64,000 nt of DNA from Flavobacterium sp. ALD4 (GCF_002836475.1 NZ_PJBJ01000023.1:310001-374000); one strand, 5' to 3'; numbered from the stretch's first letter, positions 1-8,722 are shown. Numbers and translations: made by a program. The notes: generated by a model not told the origin, from the letters alone.

Positions 1-703
1 TATTTTATTCATTAATCAAAAATTAGTGAGACCTCTTTTTCCTAATAGCGTCCAAAATATAATAACCTATGCCAGTATCATCCTATGCATGTTTATGGGG
101 GTATGGGTGCTCAATCATTTGCCTTTAATTGACTTTCGTCCTTTTAAAGTGGGAGCTAATATCCAAAAAGGAATGGAAATTCCGGAAGGTGCGCCAAAGT
201 CTGTTGTCGAAATGACTTTTATTTATAACGTAAATGGAGTCGATACCGAATTTTCGACAGATGATTTAATGAATCTTCCTGAAGGAGCTACTTTTGTGGA
301 TCGAAAAGACAAAGTAATAACCGAAGGGTATGTTCCCCCTATTCATGATTTCACGATGATAAAAGACGGTTCAGACTATAAAGAAGAGCTGTTAGTAGAA
401 CCCAAATTACTGATGTTTGTCACTTATGACTTAACCATTTCCGAGGAAGGCGGTATGGAAAAACTGGAGAAATTAAACCAGGAAGCAAAAGCCAAAGGAT
501 ATATAGTAATTGGAATGACGAACTCTCCTGTAGAAGAAATCGAAAAAGCCCAGAATAAATACGGTCTTACTTTTGACTTCTATACCTGTGATGCAATAGC
601 ATTAAAAACGATTGAAAGAGCCAACCCAAGTATTGTAGTTCTTGAAAAAGGAACCATCAAACAAAAAGTTCATTACAACGACATCGAAGACCTAAAATTA
701 TAA
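1..703 (+). CDS. DoxX-like / BT_3928-family membrane protein, C-terminal part (5' truncated by window edge)
   Basis: The reading frame is open from the first bases (I-L-F-I-N-Q-K-L then V-R-P-L-F), so the GTG at 26 is probably internal and the true start lies outside the window. What remains is one membrane segment (about residues 10-30 of the visible ORF, IITYASIILCMFMGVWVLNH) followed by a soluble domain with the landmark LPLIDFRPFKVGANI. That order, a membrane part and then a roughly 190-residue soluble tail, is what I recall for the BT_3928-type DoxX proteins of Flavobacteria, which often sit just before a dipeptide-type permease and a TlpA protein, as here. The function of the family is not settled; a role in redox or quinone-linked membrane chemistry is only inference. 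Confidence 0.72.
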   Translation, partial: ILFINQKLVRPLFPNSVQNIITYASIILCMFMGVWVLNHLPLIDFRPFKVGANIQKGMEIPEGAPKSVVEMTFIYNVNGVDTEFSTDDLMNLPEGATFVDRKDKVITEGYVPPIHDFTMIKDGSDYKEELLVEPKLLMFVTYDLTISEEGGMEKLEKLNQEAKAKGYIVIGMTNSPVEEIEKAQNKYGLTFDFYTCDAIALKTIERANPSIVVLEKGTIKQKVHYNDIEDLKL

Positions 704-786
704 ATAATCCAGATGTCTAAAGTTCTAAAGGAAAAAGCATGCTTCACCTCTATCACTTAAGGCATATAACTTTAGACAAAATAACC

Positions 787-1863
787 ATGCTGAAATACTT
801 TTTAAATAAATTCGGCTATGCACTGCTAACCCTTTATGGAGTGATTACGGTCATTTTCTTTTTATTTAATGTTTTGCCAGGAGATCCCGCAAGAATGATG
901 CTGGATCAAAATGAAAATTCAGAGCAACTGGCATTGATTAAGAAAAAGTATGGCTTTGACAAACCCATTGCTACCCAGTATCTATATTACCTCAATGATC
1001 TCTCGCCTCTTTCACTGCATAGCAAAAACGAATCCGATTACACGTATTTGAGCGAAGGAAAATACAATGCTACACAAATATTCAGTTTCTACAATTTAAA
1101 CCTCGTAATCAAGGCTCCTTATCTGCGAGAAAGTTTCCAGAAAAGCGGAAAAAAGGTATCTGAGATAATCGGCAACACCTTACCCAGCACAGCGATATTG
1201 GCCTTTTTTGCCATTGTGATTGCTATTGTTTTCGGTATTCTGTTTGGAATCATTTCAGCGTTGCACAAAGACACCTGGATCGATCGTTTAATTGCGCTGG
1301 TAAGCACACTGGGAATGAGTATCCCCTCGTTTTTTAGTGCCATTTTGTTTGCCTGGTTATTTGGTTTTGTTTTGCAAAAATATACAAATCTGAACATGAC
1401 GGGGAGTTTGTACGAAGTAGATGATTTTGGCGAAGGAAGTTATATTCAATGGAAAAACATCATTTTACCCGCAGTGGTTTTAGGAATACGTCCTCTGGCG
1501 GTGGTAATCCAACTAATGCGTAACTCCTTACTCGAAACATTTGGTCAGGATTATATCCGTACTGCGAGAGCCAAAGGACTATCTGAATTTCAAATCATTA
1601 GAAAACACGCGTTAAAAAACTCATTAAACCCTGTCGTTACGGCGATTTCAGGATGGTTTGCGTCAATGCTTGCGGGTGCCGTTTTTGTTGAATTCATTTT
1701 TGGATGGAATGGATTGGGAAAAGAAATAGTGGAAGCATTGAACAATCTGGACTTGCCTGTAATCATGGGTTCTGTACTGGTGATATCAACCACGTTTGTA
1801 GTTATCAATATCCTGGTAGATATTATTTACGCCTATCTTGATCCTAAAATCAGACTATCGTAG
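787..1863 (+). CDS. ABC transporter permease, DppB/OppB type
   Basis: Inner-membrane permease of the binding-protein-dependent (BPD) transport family for peptides or nickel. The N-terminus YFLNKFGYALLTLYGVITV is the usual first helix of DppB-like proteins, followed by GDPAR. Further on are a multi-helix core and the cytoplasmic EAA loop region (YIRTARAKGLSEFQIIRKHA), which contacts the ATPase. About 358 residues is normal for Bacteroidota versions, which carry an insert after helix 1. An upstream in-frame ATG at 739 would add 16 residues before the conserved helix, so 787 is preferred. No ATPase or substrate-binding gene is adjacent, so the substrate is unknown. Confidence 0.85.
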   Translation: MLKYFLNKFGYALLTLYGVITVIFFLFNVLPGDPARMMLDQNENSEQLALIKKKYGFDKPIATQYLYYLNDLSPLSLHSKNESDYTYLSEGKYNATQIFSFYNLNLVIKAPYLRESFQKSGKKVSEIIGNTLPSTAILAFFAIVIAIVFGILFGIISALHKDTWIDRLIALVSTLGMSIPSFFSAILFAWLFGFVLQKYTNLNMTGSLYEVDDFGEGSYIQWKNIILPAVVLGIRPLAVVIQLMRNSLLETFGQDYIRTARAKGLSEFQIIRKHALKNSLNPVVTAISGWFASMLAGAVFVEFIFGWNGLGKEIVEALNNLDLPVIMGSVLVISTTFVVINILVDIIYAYLDPKIRLS

Positions 1864-2071
1864 TGCTTAAATTTAGGATTTAGATTTATTTTACGAATAA
1901 AAACAGCGTCTATCTCCTGCCATAATATATTTTAAGCCCAACTATCACGATTTCATTCTTGATTTCATAACTAAACCAGGCGGTTTTGTTATTTTGAAGA
2001 GGGTTCTTCAATTTTTCTTAATCTGCATACCCTAATTAGATTGTTTGTTTAACTTTGTTAAAAATAAAAAA

Positions 2072-2572
2072 ATGAAAAAAATAGTCGCTTTAGTAGTCAG
2101 TTTCCTAACCCTTTCTTGTTCCAATTCAAATACGGATAAAACCGCATTTCCTACAGAAGCTTTATCAGAAACATTATTAACGCCTGATGGAAGTCAAGTT
2201 GCTTTTCAGGACATTTTAAAGAAACATGAAGGAAAAACGGTGGTCATAGAAATGTGGGCCTCCTGGTGTGGCGACTGTGTAAAAGCAATGCCAAAGATAA
2301 AAGAACTACAAGCAAACAATCCAGACGTAGACTACGTATTTATCTCAATGGATAAAACGGCAGATAAATGGCTAACAGGAATCGATAAACACGAGCTTAA
2401 AGGGGATCATTTTATGGCAAATGACCAGCAACAAGGTGTTTTTGGAAATGCAATCGAATTGGATTGGATTCCAAGATACATCATCGTGGATAAGACCGGG
2501 AAAATTGTTTTATATCGTGCGATAGAAACTGATTTTGATAAAATCAACGAAACGTTAGCTTCATTAAAATAA
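2072..2572 (+). CDS. TlpA-type thioredoxin-fold lipoprotein
   Basis: Periplasmic thiol-disulfide oxidoreductase anchored as a lipoprotein. Residues 1-20 are a signal peptide ending in a lipobox (LTLSCS). The thioredoxin fold has the redox motif WASWCGDC (CxxC) and a later cis-Pro region DWIPRYIIVDKTGKI. About 166 residues is normal for TlpA/ResA-like proteins. A TTG at 2045 extends the frame by nine residues, but the Lys-rich signal peptide starts cleanly at the ATG at 2072. It lies between the permease and tpiA. A role in reducing or isomerising exported cysteine proteins is the family expectation. Confidence 0.86.
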   Translation: MKKIVALVVSFLTLSCSNSNTDKTAFPTEALSETLLTPDGSQVAFQDILKKHEGKTVVIEMWASWCGDCVKAMPKIKELQANNPDVDYVFISMDKTADKWLTGIDKHELKGDHFMANDQQQGVFGNAIELDWIPRYIIVDKTGKIVLYRAIETDFDKINETLASLK

Positions 2573-2624
2573 TACTATTTCAAAAAAGAACTAAAAAAAA
2601 GAACTAAATATAACACTAATTAAG

Positions 2625-3377
2625 ATGAGAAAAAAGATAGTTGCAGGAAACTGGAAAATGCATAAAAATGCAGAGCAAACTGAAGATTTATTGAATGAAT
2701 TAATCGATAAAATACCTTTTGAGACTGAAGTGCAAATAATTGTTGCTCCCACTTTCATTAATCTAGCTACCGCGGTTGATCATTTAGAATTCGTCGGTAT
2801 TGATGTTGCGGCCCAAAATATGCATCAGGCAGAAAGTGGTGCCTTCACAGGAGAAATATCTGCTGATATGTTGCAAAACGTTGGTGTAAATATTGTAATT
2901 CTTGGACATTCAGAACGCAGAGCCCTTTTTAACGAAACGGATGCATTGATTGCAAGCAAAGTAAATACAGCTTTGGAGCATGACATGACAGTAATTTTTT
3001 GTTTTGGCGAAGAATTGAAAGACCGTCAATCCAAAAATCATTTTAATGTAGTAGAAAATCAATTGAAAGATGGATTATTCAACATTAAAGCTTCAGATTG
3101 GGGTAATATTGTATTGGCATACGAGCCCGTATGGGCTATCGGAACCGGTGAAACCGCATCTCCAGAACAAGCGCAGGAAATGCATGAATTCATTAGAGAG
3201 ACAGTACGTAAAGCATACGGAAGCGATATCGCAGAAGATGTTTCAATCCTTTATGGAGGAAGTGTAAAACCAGAAAATGCAAAAGAAATTTTCTCTAAAG
3301 CGGATGTAGACGGAGGTCTTATTGGTGGTGCAGCTTTAAAATCAGACGATTTCGTAGCCATTGTGAACGCACTTTAA
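2625..3377 (+). CDS. tpiA: Triosephosphate isomerase
   Basis: Interconverts dihydroxyacetone phosphate and glyceraldehyde 3-phosphate in glycolysis and gluconeogenesis; cytoplasmic TIM barrel. All signatures are present: NWKMHKN with the catalytic Asn and Lys at the N-terminus, LGHSERR carrying the electrophilic His, YEPVWAIGTG carrying the catalytic Glu and leading into loop 6, and the phosphate-binding YGGSVKPEN near the end. The 250-residue length is standard. A clear terminator follows 24 nt after the stop, so it ends a transcription unit that probably begins with tlpA or its own promoter. Confidence 0.97.
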   Translation: MRKKIVAGNWKMHKNAEQTEDLLNELIDKIPFETEVQIIVAPTFINLATAVDHLEFVGIDVAAQNMHQAESGAFTGEISADMLQNVGVNIVILGHSERRALFNETDALIASKVNTALEHDMTVIFCFGEELKDRQSKNHFNVVENQLKDGLFNIKASDWGNIVLAYEPVWAIGTGETASPEQAQEMHEFIRETVRKAYGSDIAEDVSILYGGSVKPENAKEIFSKADVDGGLIGGAALKSDDFVAIVNAL

Positions 3378-3400
3378 AAAATTATATCAAATACAGGAAG

Positions 3401-3431
3401 AAGCGGTAATTGAATTTACCGCTTTTTTTAT
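3401..3431 (+). terminator. Rho-independent terminator after tpiA
   Basis: AAGCGGTAA (3401-3409) pairs perfectly with TTACCGCTT (3416-3424) around a 6-nt loop and is followed by an uninterrupted T run. It separates tpiA from prmA. Confidence 0.85.
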
Positions 3432-3460
3432 TTTTATAATATTCGATAAAAAGGAAAGAG

Positions 3461-3468
3461 TACCTTTG
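3461..3468 (+). promoter_or_regulatory. Putative Bacteroidota -7 box of prmA
   Basis: TACCTTTG matches the TAnnTTTG sigma-A -7 consensus of Bacteroidota and ends 13 nt before the prmA ATG, downstream of the tpiA terminator. No convincing -33 TTG was found at the usual spacing. Confidence 0.5.
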
Positions 3469-3481
3469 CAAAAAAATAAAC

Positions 3482-4315
3482 ATGTCAAACATATATATCG
3501 GTTACCATTTTACGGTTGAACCAAAAGAGTTGGGTTCAGAAATATTAATCGCTGAATTAGGAGAAACTGCATTTGAAAGCTTTACTGAAACGGAGACAGG
3601 AATTTCTGCGTTTGTACAGAAAGACCTATGGGACGATACGATCCTGGAGAACATCCGTATATTACAATCAGAGGAGTTTAAAATCGAATATAGTTTCGAG
3701 GAAATCGATCAGGTAAACTGGAATGAAGAATGGGAGAAGAACTTTGAAGCGATTGATGTAGACGGAAACTGTCACGTACGTGCTCCTTTTCACCCAAAAA
3801 CCGATGCTGAATTTGACATCGTGATTGAGCCTAAAATGAGTTTTGGAACTGGCCATCACGAGACAACACATATGATGATTCAACACTTGTTAGAAACAGA
3901 AGTTGGAGGTATGAAAACATTGGATATGGGTTGCGGAACTGCAATTTTAGCTATTCTTGCCGAAATGAAAGGTGCTCAACCAATTGATGCCATTGATATT
4001 GACAACTGGTGTTATTTGAACTCCATCGAAAATGCGGAACGTAATAATTGTAAACACATTACGGTCTATGAGGGGGACGCTTCTTTATTAAAAGGTAAGA
4101 AATATGACTTGATTATTGCCAATATCAACAGAAATATTTTGTTGAATGACATGCAAAGCTACGTAGATTGCTTAAACCCAAAAGGAACGCTTCTTTTAAG
4201 CGGTTTCTATGAACAAGACATCCCGTTTATTGACGTTTCATGCACAGAAAAAGGATTGACTTATGTTAAAAAATTTGAAAGAAACAATTGGGTTTCACTT
4301 AAATACGTAAATTAG
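3482..4315 (+). CDS. prmA: Ribosomal protein L11 methyltransferase
   Basis: SAM-dependent enzyme that trimethylates ribosomal protein L11. The N-terminal about 110 residues form the substrate-recognition domain (VNWNEEWEKNFEAIDV). A class I methyltransferase core follows, with the SAM-binding TLDMGCGTAILAI, preceded by the family landmark MSFGTGHHETT. The catalytic-region motif IIANINRNILL is the PrmA version of N/D-PPY (usually NILANPL). The 277-residue length is typical of Bacteroidota. It sits between tpiA and clpS, separated from clpS by a methyltransferase pseudogene. Confidence 0.93.
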   Translation: MSNIYIGYHFTVEPKELGSEILIAELGETAFESFTETETGISAFVQKDLWDDTILENIRILQSEEFKIEYSFEEIDQVNWNEEWEKNFEAIDVDGNCHVRAPFHPKTDAEFDIVIEPKMSFGTGHHETTHMMIQHLLETEVGGMKTLDMGCGTAILAILAEMKGAQPIDAIDIDNWCYLNSIENAERNNCKHITVYEGDASLLKGKKYDLIIANINRNILLNDMQSYVDCLNPKGTLLLSGFYEQDIPFIDVSCTEKGLTYVKKFERNNWVSLKYVN

Positions 4316-4350
4316 TCGTAAATTAAGACTAATAGAAACCAACCGAACAA

Positions 4351-4942
4351 ATCATGGGGAGACCATTTGCGAGACTAAAATGTCCAATTATGTGAGTTTG
4401 ACTCAGGAAAACCCCAAAATATCTTTGGATTTCATACGAGCGACCCAATTAGGGAAATCTGACAAGATAATTGACATAAGTGGTAGTGACAGTAAACTGG
4501 TCGATTATTTACTATAAGAAGGATATGAAAATATCACTCTTATAGATATTTCTGCAAAAGCATTAGAAAGAGCAAAGGTACGGTTAGAAGAAAAAGCGAT
4601 TAAAGTACATTGGATTGTTTCGGATATTAATGAATTCAGACCTGCTAGCCCTAATGAAATTTGGCATGATGGGCTACATTTCATTTTTTAACCACTGATG
4701 ATCAAATAAACAATTATTTTAAAACTGCTCAAAAATGGATTCGTACTTTTTTTTTAATCGGAATTTTTTCAGATAAAGGCCCCTTAAAGTGTAGTGGTCT
4801 TGAAATCAAACAATATACAGAAACGACGCTGAAGTATTAATTTCGTGTCGCTTTTGAAAAACTAAAATGTATTAATGAAAATCATAAAACGCCCTTTGAA
4901 ACTATGCGAAATTTTATATTGTGTGTTTTTAAGAAACGCTAA
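4351..4942 (+). pseudogene. Decayed class I SAM-dependent methyltransferase
   Basis: Translation in pieces gives a readable methyltransferase: LTQENPKISLDFIRATQLGK, then KIIDISGSDSKLVDYLL (SAM-binding motif I with the glycines degraded), an in-frame TAA at 4515, then EGYENITLIDISAKALERAK and VSDINEFRPA. After this come a frameshift near 4680-4690 and further stops. The tail FSDKGPLKCSGLEIKQYTET and the final FILCVFKKR are still recognisable in other frames. The order and spacing fit the small YdaC-like methyltransferases of Flavobacteria, about 200 residues. At least one nonsense mutation and two frame changes make it non-functional. Confidence 0.75.
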
Positions 4943-4981
4943 GTCAACTATATTTTTATCTAACCACTAAATTATTTAAAA

Positions 4982-5257
4982 ATGAGTACAAAAGAAAAAA
5001 CAAGAGAGAAAGTCAGTGTAAAGGAAGTGACCTCTAAAAATAATGAAATCATCGTTTACAATGATGACGTCAACACTTTCGACCACGTAATCGACACCTT
5101 AATGCGCGTTTGTGAGCATACACCTGAACAAGCGGAACAGTGTTCCTTAATCGTGCATTATAACGGAAAATGCACAGTAAAAACGGGCCCCCTTGACAAG
5201 TTGAAGCCGCAATGCACCGGCTTATTGGATGCAGGATTAAGTGCAGAAATAATCTAA
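4982..5257 (+). CDS. clpS: ATP-dependent Clp protease adaptor ClpS
   Basis: N-recognin that delivers N-degron substrates to ClpAP/ClpCP. The core has IIVYNDDVNTFDHVIDTL (the N-D-D-x-N-T-F segment that lines the N-degron pocket), the CEHTPEQAEQCSLIVHYNG helix and loop, and the LDAGLSAEI tail. The 91-residue length with a charged flexible N-terminus is normal. It is the last gene of the conserved tpiA-prmA-clpS run. Confidence 0.93.
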   Translation: MSTKEKTREKVSVKEVTSKNNEIIVYNDDVNTFDHVIDTLMRVCEHTPEQAEQCSLIVHYNGKCTVKTGPLDKLKPQCTGLLDAGLSAEII

Positions 5258-5311
5258 ATTGCCTTCAGCAAAGAAATAATTTCTATTTATTTTTTTACAA
5301 CAAATTATTTA

Positions 5312-5356
5312 AAAACATTCTATTTTATCATATATTTGATTAAAATAGAATGTTTT
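5312..5356 (+). promoter_or_regulatory. Perfect 16-bp inverted repeat enclosing a -7 box
   Basis: AAAACATTCTATTTTA (5312-5327) is exactly inverted at 5341-5356. The 13-nt spacer contains TATATTTG (5331-5338), a perfect TAnnTTTG -7 box, and the next gene starts at 5358, directly after the right arm. It could be an operator over the promoter, or a clpS terminator whose right arm ends in T's. The left-arm core AACATTCTATTTTAT recurs near 21619 upstream of the metalloprotease gene, which slightly favours a protein-binding site. Confidence 0.55.
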
Positions 5357-5357
5357 A

Positions 5358-6125
5358 ATGGAAGAATATGGTGAAATATTACTAATCGTAATGCTACTTT
5401 TCCTGGTATTAATAATCCTGGGAAAAACGTATGGTGCCTACAAAAGAGAAGACAGCGTTCCCATAATGGACAGTGTATCGAGCGTCAGTTCCAGCATTGC
5501 AAATGCCGGAACAGATGTTTTAAGGCTTAGTATTATTTTTATTTCCTTTGGCTTGATGGTTTCTAAAATGGCTGTCTTTTATTTGGAGACCAACATTTTT
5601 ACCTATCTCGTAGCTTTTATCATCATTGACTTTTACGGGTATTGGACTTATTTTATTGCCCATCAGGTCAATTTTTCTTTGAACAAACACGCCATCCACC
5701 ATAGCAGTGAGGAGTTTAATCTCGTTTGTAATTTGAAGCAAACCGTATCCAGTTTTATAAATCTATTCCCTTTTTTACTTATTCCTGCTGCCATAATAGA
5801 AGTTCCCATTGCTATTATTGTGATGACACTTCTCATTCAATTGTTTTTGCAATTTTGGTATCATACGAAACATATTAAAAAAGTGGGCTTTTTAGAGCAT
5901 ATTCTTGTTACTCCTTCGCACTATACTGCGCATCATGCAATTAAACCGAAATATATAGACGAGAACTATTCACAGATTTTTATTATTTGGGACAAATTAT
6001 TCCATGCTTTCCAAGAAGAATTGGAAGATCCCCCTCCTGTTTATGGCATTACAAGACCAGTTAAAACCTATAATCCGATACGAATCAACTTTCAACATCT
6101 AGGCCTATTGATTTCTGATACCTAG
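5358..6125 (+). CDS. Fatty acid hydroxylase / sterol desaturase superfamily membrane protein, C-terminally shortened
   Basis: Membrane di-iron hydroxylase family. The eight-His scaffold is visible: HQVNFSLNKHAIHHSSEEFN, then WYHTKHIKK, then SHYTAHHA. Hydrophobic segments lie before (residues 5-22, 55-75, 80-97) and between the motifs. The protein ends at NFQHLGLLISDT*, where relatives I recall continue for 100 or more residues (family landmark NFQHLWxLxxD). The next 190 bp still encode hydrophobic stretches (LIICYFLLSLAMAIYFVAF) broken by a stop, so the 3' end has probably decayed. All metal ligands lie in the retained part. The neighbouring lysoplasmalogenase suggests ether-lipid metabolism (alkylglycerol monooxygenase-like), but this is inference. 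Confidence 0.75.
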   Translation: MEEYGEILLIVMLLFLVLIILGKTYGAYKREDSVPIMDSVSSVSSSIANAGTDVLRLSIIFISFGLMVSKMAVFYLETNIFTYLVAFIIIDFYGYWTYFIAHQVNFSLNKHAIHHSSEEFNLVCNLKQTVSSFINLFPFLLIPAAIIEVPIAIIVMTLLIQLFLQFWYHTKHIKKVGFLEHILVTPSHYTAHHAIKPKYIDENYSQIFIIWDKLFHAFQEELEDPPPVYGITRPVKTYNPIRINFQHLGLLISDT

Positions 6126-6333
6126 CATGACGATAACAGAAAGGATAGATTTGCAATTTGGTTTAAGTATTCATTATTATTTAGGACATTAGTTTGGACC
6201 CAATTCTCTATTTCTAAAGGGAAATTATTTAATTATCTGTTACTTCCTACTTTCATTAGCAATGGCAATTTATTTTGTGGCTTTTGAATTTAAAACAAAA
6301 AACGTTACACTTCTCAATACCTAAACATAGACC

Positions 6334-7005
6334 ATGAAAAACACTTTACTATTAAAAAGCTACATCGCTTTAAGCGTTATTTATCTCTTGATTATTCTTT
6401 TGGGTCACGACGATATTGCCTGGTATATAAAACCTTTTTTGATTCCATTTTTATTGTTGGGGGTTTATTTCCACAGTGATTTCCCTTCAAAAAAGGTACT
6501 ATTAACTGCTTTAACCTTTTCTTGGTTTGGCGATATTATACTTCTATTTTCTGATAGAGACGAGATGTATTTCATCATCGGTTTTATCGCCTTCTTACTC
6601 TCTCACATCGCCTATATTCTATTATTTAACAAACAAATAAAACCGAAAAACACAAAAAACAAAGCTGTTTTCTGGATGGGGGTCACTGCAATTATTATGT
6701 ACCTGATTGTTATGATTGCCTTGCTGCTGCCAAGCATTGGCGATTTAACTATTCTTGTTTTTGTTTATGCACTGGTAATCTCAATAATGCTATTGTTTGC
6801 TTTTAAAGGTTTCCTGATGTGGAAGACACCGGCAAATTGGTATATTTTGATAGGAGCTGTTATTTTTGTAAGCTCAGACAGTATTCTGATCTTCGACAAG
6901 TTTTATAAGTCCTTGGTATTGAACTCATTTATTATCATGCTAACTTATCTTGTCGCGCAATATTTGATTGTCGTGGGTATTTTGAAATTAAATCAAAAAA
7001 AATAG
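6334..7005 (+). CDS. YhhN-family lysoplasmalogenase-like membrane protein
   Basis: Polytopic membrane protein of 223 residues with about eight predicted helices. YhhN/TMEM86 landmarks are present: KPFLIPFLLLG in helix 2, FSWFGDIILLF in helix 3, and GFIAFLLSHIAYILLF in helix 4, followed by SDSILIFDKF near the end. TMEM86 proteins hydrolyse the vinyl-ether bond of lysoplasmalogens; for bacterial YhhN proteins this is inferred from homology. Its pairing with the fatty-acid-hydroxylase-type gene just upstream supports a shared role in ether or alkyl lipid turnover. Confidence 0.85.
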   Translation: MKNTLLLKSYIALSVIYLLIILLGHDDIAWYIKPFLIPFLLLGVYFHSDFPSKKVLLTALTFSWFGDIILLFSDRDEMYFIIGFIAFLLSHIAYILLFNKQIKPKNTKNKAVFWMGVTAIIMYLIVMIALLLPSIGDLTILVFVYALVISIMLLFAFKGFLMWKTPANWYILIGAVIFVSSDSILIFDKFYKSLVLNSFIIMLTYLVAQYLIVVGILKLNQKK

Positions 7006-7060
7006 TATTCTCTATTGGTAGAAAATGCCATTTGCTTTTTTTTTTATAAAATTAACGCTA

Positions 7061-7474
7061 TTAATGGGGCAATTTATCTTTTAAAACTCCATATAAATAA
7101 GTACCTAATAGGGCTCCGAAAAGAACAATCAAAACGCTCCAAAAACCGGCACCAAGTAGTATGAAAATTGGACCTGGACAAGCACCTACAAGAGCCCAAC
7201 CCAATCCAAAAAATACTCCGCCAATTAGATAACGCGCTGAACCTTGATCTTTATCCTTTATTTCAATTGCTAACCCTTTTATGTCTTTTATATTCCTTCT
7301 CTTAATTAACTGAATTCCAATGATTCCAGTTAAGATGGCAACCATTATAATACCGTACATATGAAACGAATCAAACTGAAACATTTCATAGATTCGGTAC
7401 CAGGATACTGCCTCCGATTTTGTCAGTACAATTCCAAAAACGAAACCGACCAATAAATATTTTATTACTTTCAT
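7061..7474 (-). CDS. YeeE/YedE-family transporter subunit, second half
   Basis: Small 4-helix membrane protein (137 residues) of the YeeE/YedE sulfur-transport family. The signature GLGWALVGACPGPIFILLGAG carries the conserved GACPGP loop with the key cysteine. Full-length relatives are about 350 residues; here the two halves are separate genes only 3 nt apart, so they are almost certainly co-translated and form one channel. Family members carry thiosulfate or related sulfur species. The neighbouring genes do not specify the substrate further. Confidence 0.85.
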   Translation of the reverse strand: MKVIKYLLVGFVFGIVLTKSEAVSWYRIYEMFQFDSFHMYGIIMVAILTGIIGIQLIKRRNIKDIKGLAIEIKDKDQGSARYLIGGVFFGLGWALVGACPGPIFILLGAGFWSVLIVLFGALLGTYLYGVLKDKLPH

Positions 7475-7477
7475 ATT

Positions 7478-8035
7478 CTAAAAAATTAAGGGGAATAAAA
7501 AATAAGACATAATCAATCCTCCGATAAAAAAACCGATAACCGCCTTTAAAGATGGGATTTGCAAGTTGCTTAAACCAGAAATGGCGTGGCCAGAAGTACA
7601 ACCACCTGCATAACGGGTTCCAAAACCGATTAAAATGCCTCCTATTAACAATAATAATACACCTTTTAGAGAGGTGAAAATGTCGGGGCCAAAAAGTGCA
7701 TCCGGCATCAGTTTTCCATTTGGAGCATCAATTCCTAATTGTGCCAACTGGGCAATAGTTTTGGGATTTATAGCAACATTTGAAGGATCACTCATAAACT
7801 GAACAGCTATAAAACCGCCCATCATCGCACCAACTACCACAACTAAATTCCAACGTTGCGCTTTCCAGTCGAAGTCAAAAAAGGCTACGCGTTTCCCCAA
7901 CCCTGCCATAGAACACAAAGATCGCAGATTAGAAGACATCCCAAATGCTTTTCCAAAATAAGTCAAGGAAAGCATTATCATGCCGATTAAAAAACCGGAG
8001 ACGTACCACGGCCATGTTTGAAAAATAATATTCAT
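7478..8035 (-). CDS. YeeE/YedE-family transporter subunit, first half
   Basis: 185-residue membrane protein and the first gene of the pair. The signature GFGTRYAGGCTSGHAISGLS is the N-terminal-half equivalent of the GACPGP loop, with the conserved cysteine in GGCTSGH. There are about five hydrophobic helices. Pairs of this kind in Flavobacteria are usually linked to thiosulfate or persulfide handling. No sulfurtransferase or persulfide dioxygenase gene is visible nearby, so the pathway is not defined here. Confidence 0.86.
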   Translation of the reverse strand: MNIIFQTWPWYVSGFLIGMIMLSLTYFGKAFGMSSNLRSLCSMAGLGKRVAFFDFDWKAQRWNLVVVVGAMMGGFIAVQFMSDPSNVAINPKTIAQLAQLGIDAPNGKLMPDALFGPDIFTSLKGVLLLLIGGILIGFGTRYAGGCTSGHAISGLSNLQIPSLKAVIGFFIGGLIMSYFLFPLIF

Positions 8036-8224
8036 CTTTTTATTTTAATTTTTACAAAAGTAAGGATTCTAACTTTTATAGTGATCACATTTTATGACAC
8101 AATTGTTTTTAGAGGATGGTTTCCTTTTTAAGTTTCCTCTATATTTGTGTTTTATAAGATATTGCCGGTAAAATCGTTACTCTGTTATATTTACAACTGA
8201 ATGGAATCTCCAAAATTATAAAAC

Positions 8225-8677
8225 ATGAAAAAAGCAGTATTTTTTATTTTTTTACTCATCACCTCTGTTTCTTGCATAAGCACAAAATCTACTTTGCAAA
8301 ACGTGGATGACAACGCTCCTATTCCCCAACTCTCGAGGAACAATACTTTTGTGATTACAGAATACAGTAAAGACGCAAAATATGGTTACAATAAAGACTA
8401 TCCTATTAATGTTTTTTATAGAAGCACAAAGGACGATTCTATAAATCAAGGACGCTTTCTCCATGCATTAGCCGGACCCAAAGGGGAAGAAATCACTTTT
8501 AAAAAACTGGAAAGCTGCTGTCCGTTTCCTACTCAAAGAAGCGAAATGGGCGCTGGATTTCTTGATATCTATGAAATAACATGGCAGGGTCAAAAGAAAC
8601 CAATTATTCTCTATGTAAACATTTATGAAAAAGGAGTCTTAATGGTACCCGTGGGACTTAGTTTAAAGAAGTTTTAA
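8225..8677 (+). CDS. Conserved flavobacterial lipoprotein of unknown function
   Basis: 150-residue exported lipoprotein: signal peptide MKKAVFFIFLLITSVSC with lipobox VSC. The mature part contains two adjacent cysteines (LESCCPFPTQRSEMGAGFLD) and ends in short beta-like strands (KPIILYVNIYEKGVLMVPVG). I know no enzymatic motif in it. It lies upstream of kdsA; similar proteins elsewhere are sometimes named KDO-8-P aldolase, probably only because of this neighbourhood. The CC pair suggests a disulfide or metal site. Confidence 0.7.
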   Translation: MKKAVFFIFLLITSVSCISTKSTLQNVDDNAPIPQLSRNNTFVITEYSKDAKYGYNKDYPINVFYRSTKDDSINQGRFLHALAGPKGEEITFKKLESCCPFPTQRSEMGAGFLDIYEITWQGQKKPIILYVNIYEKGVLMVPVGLSLKKF

Positions 8678-8722
8678 ATCCCGCTAACTTTTAACCCAGC
8701 ACTGATAGAAGCGACACCCTAA

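Noticed and set aside
739..786. ATG at 739 as the start of the ABC permease
   Set aside because: The 16 extra residues are not hydrophobic and precede the conserved first-helix motif that starts right after the ATG at 787.
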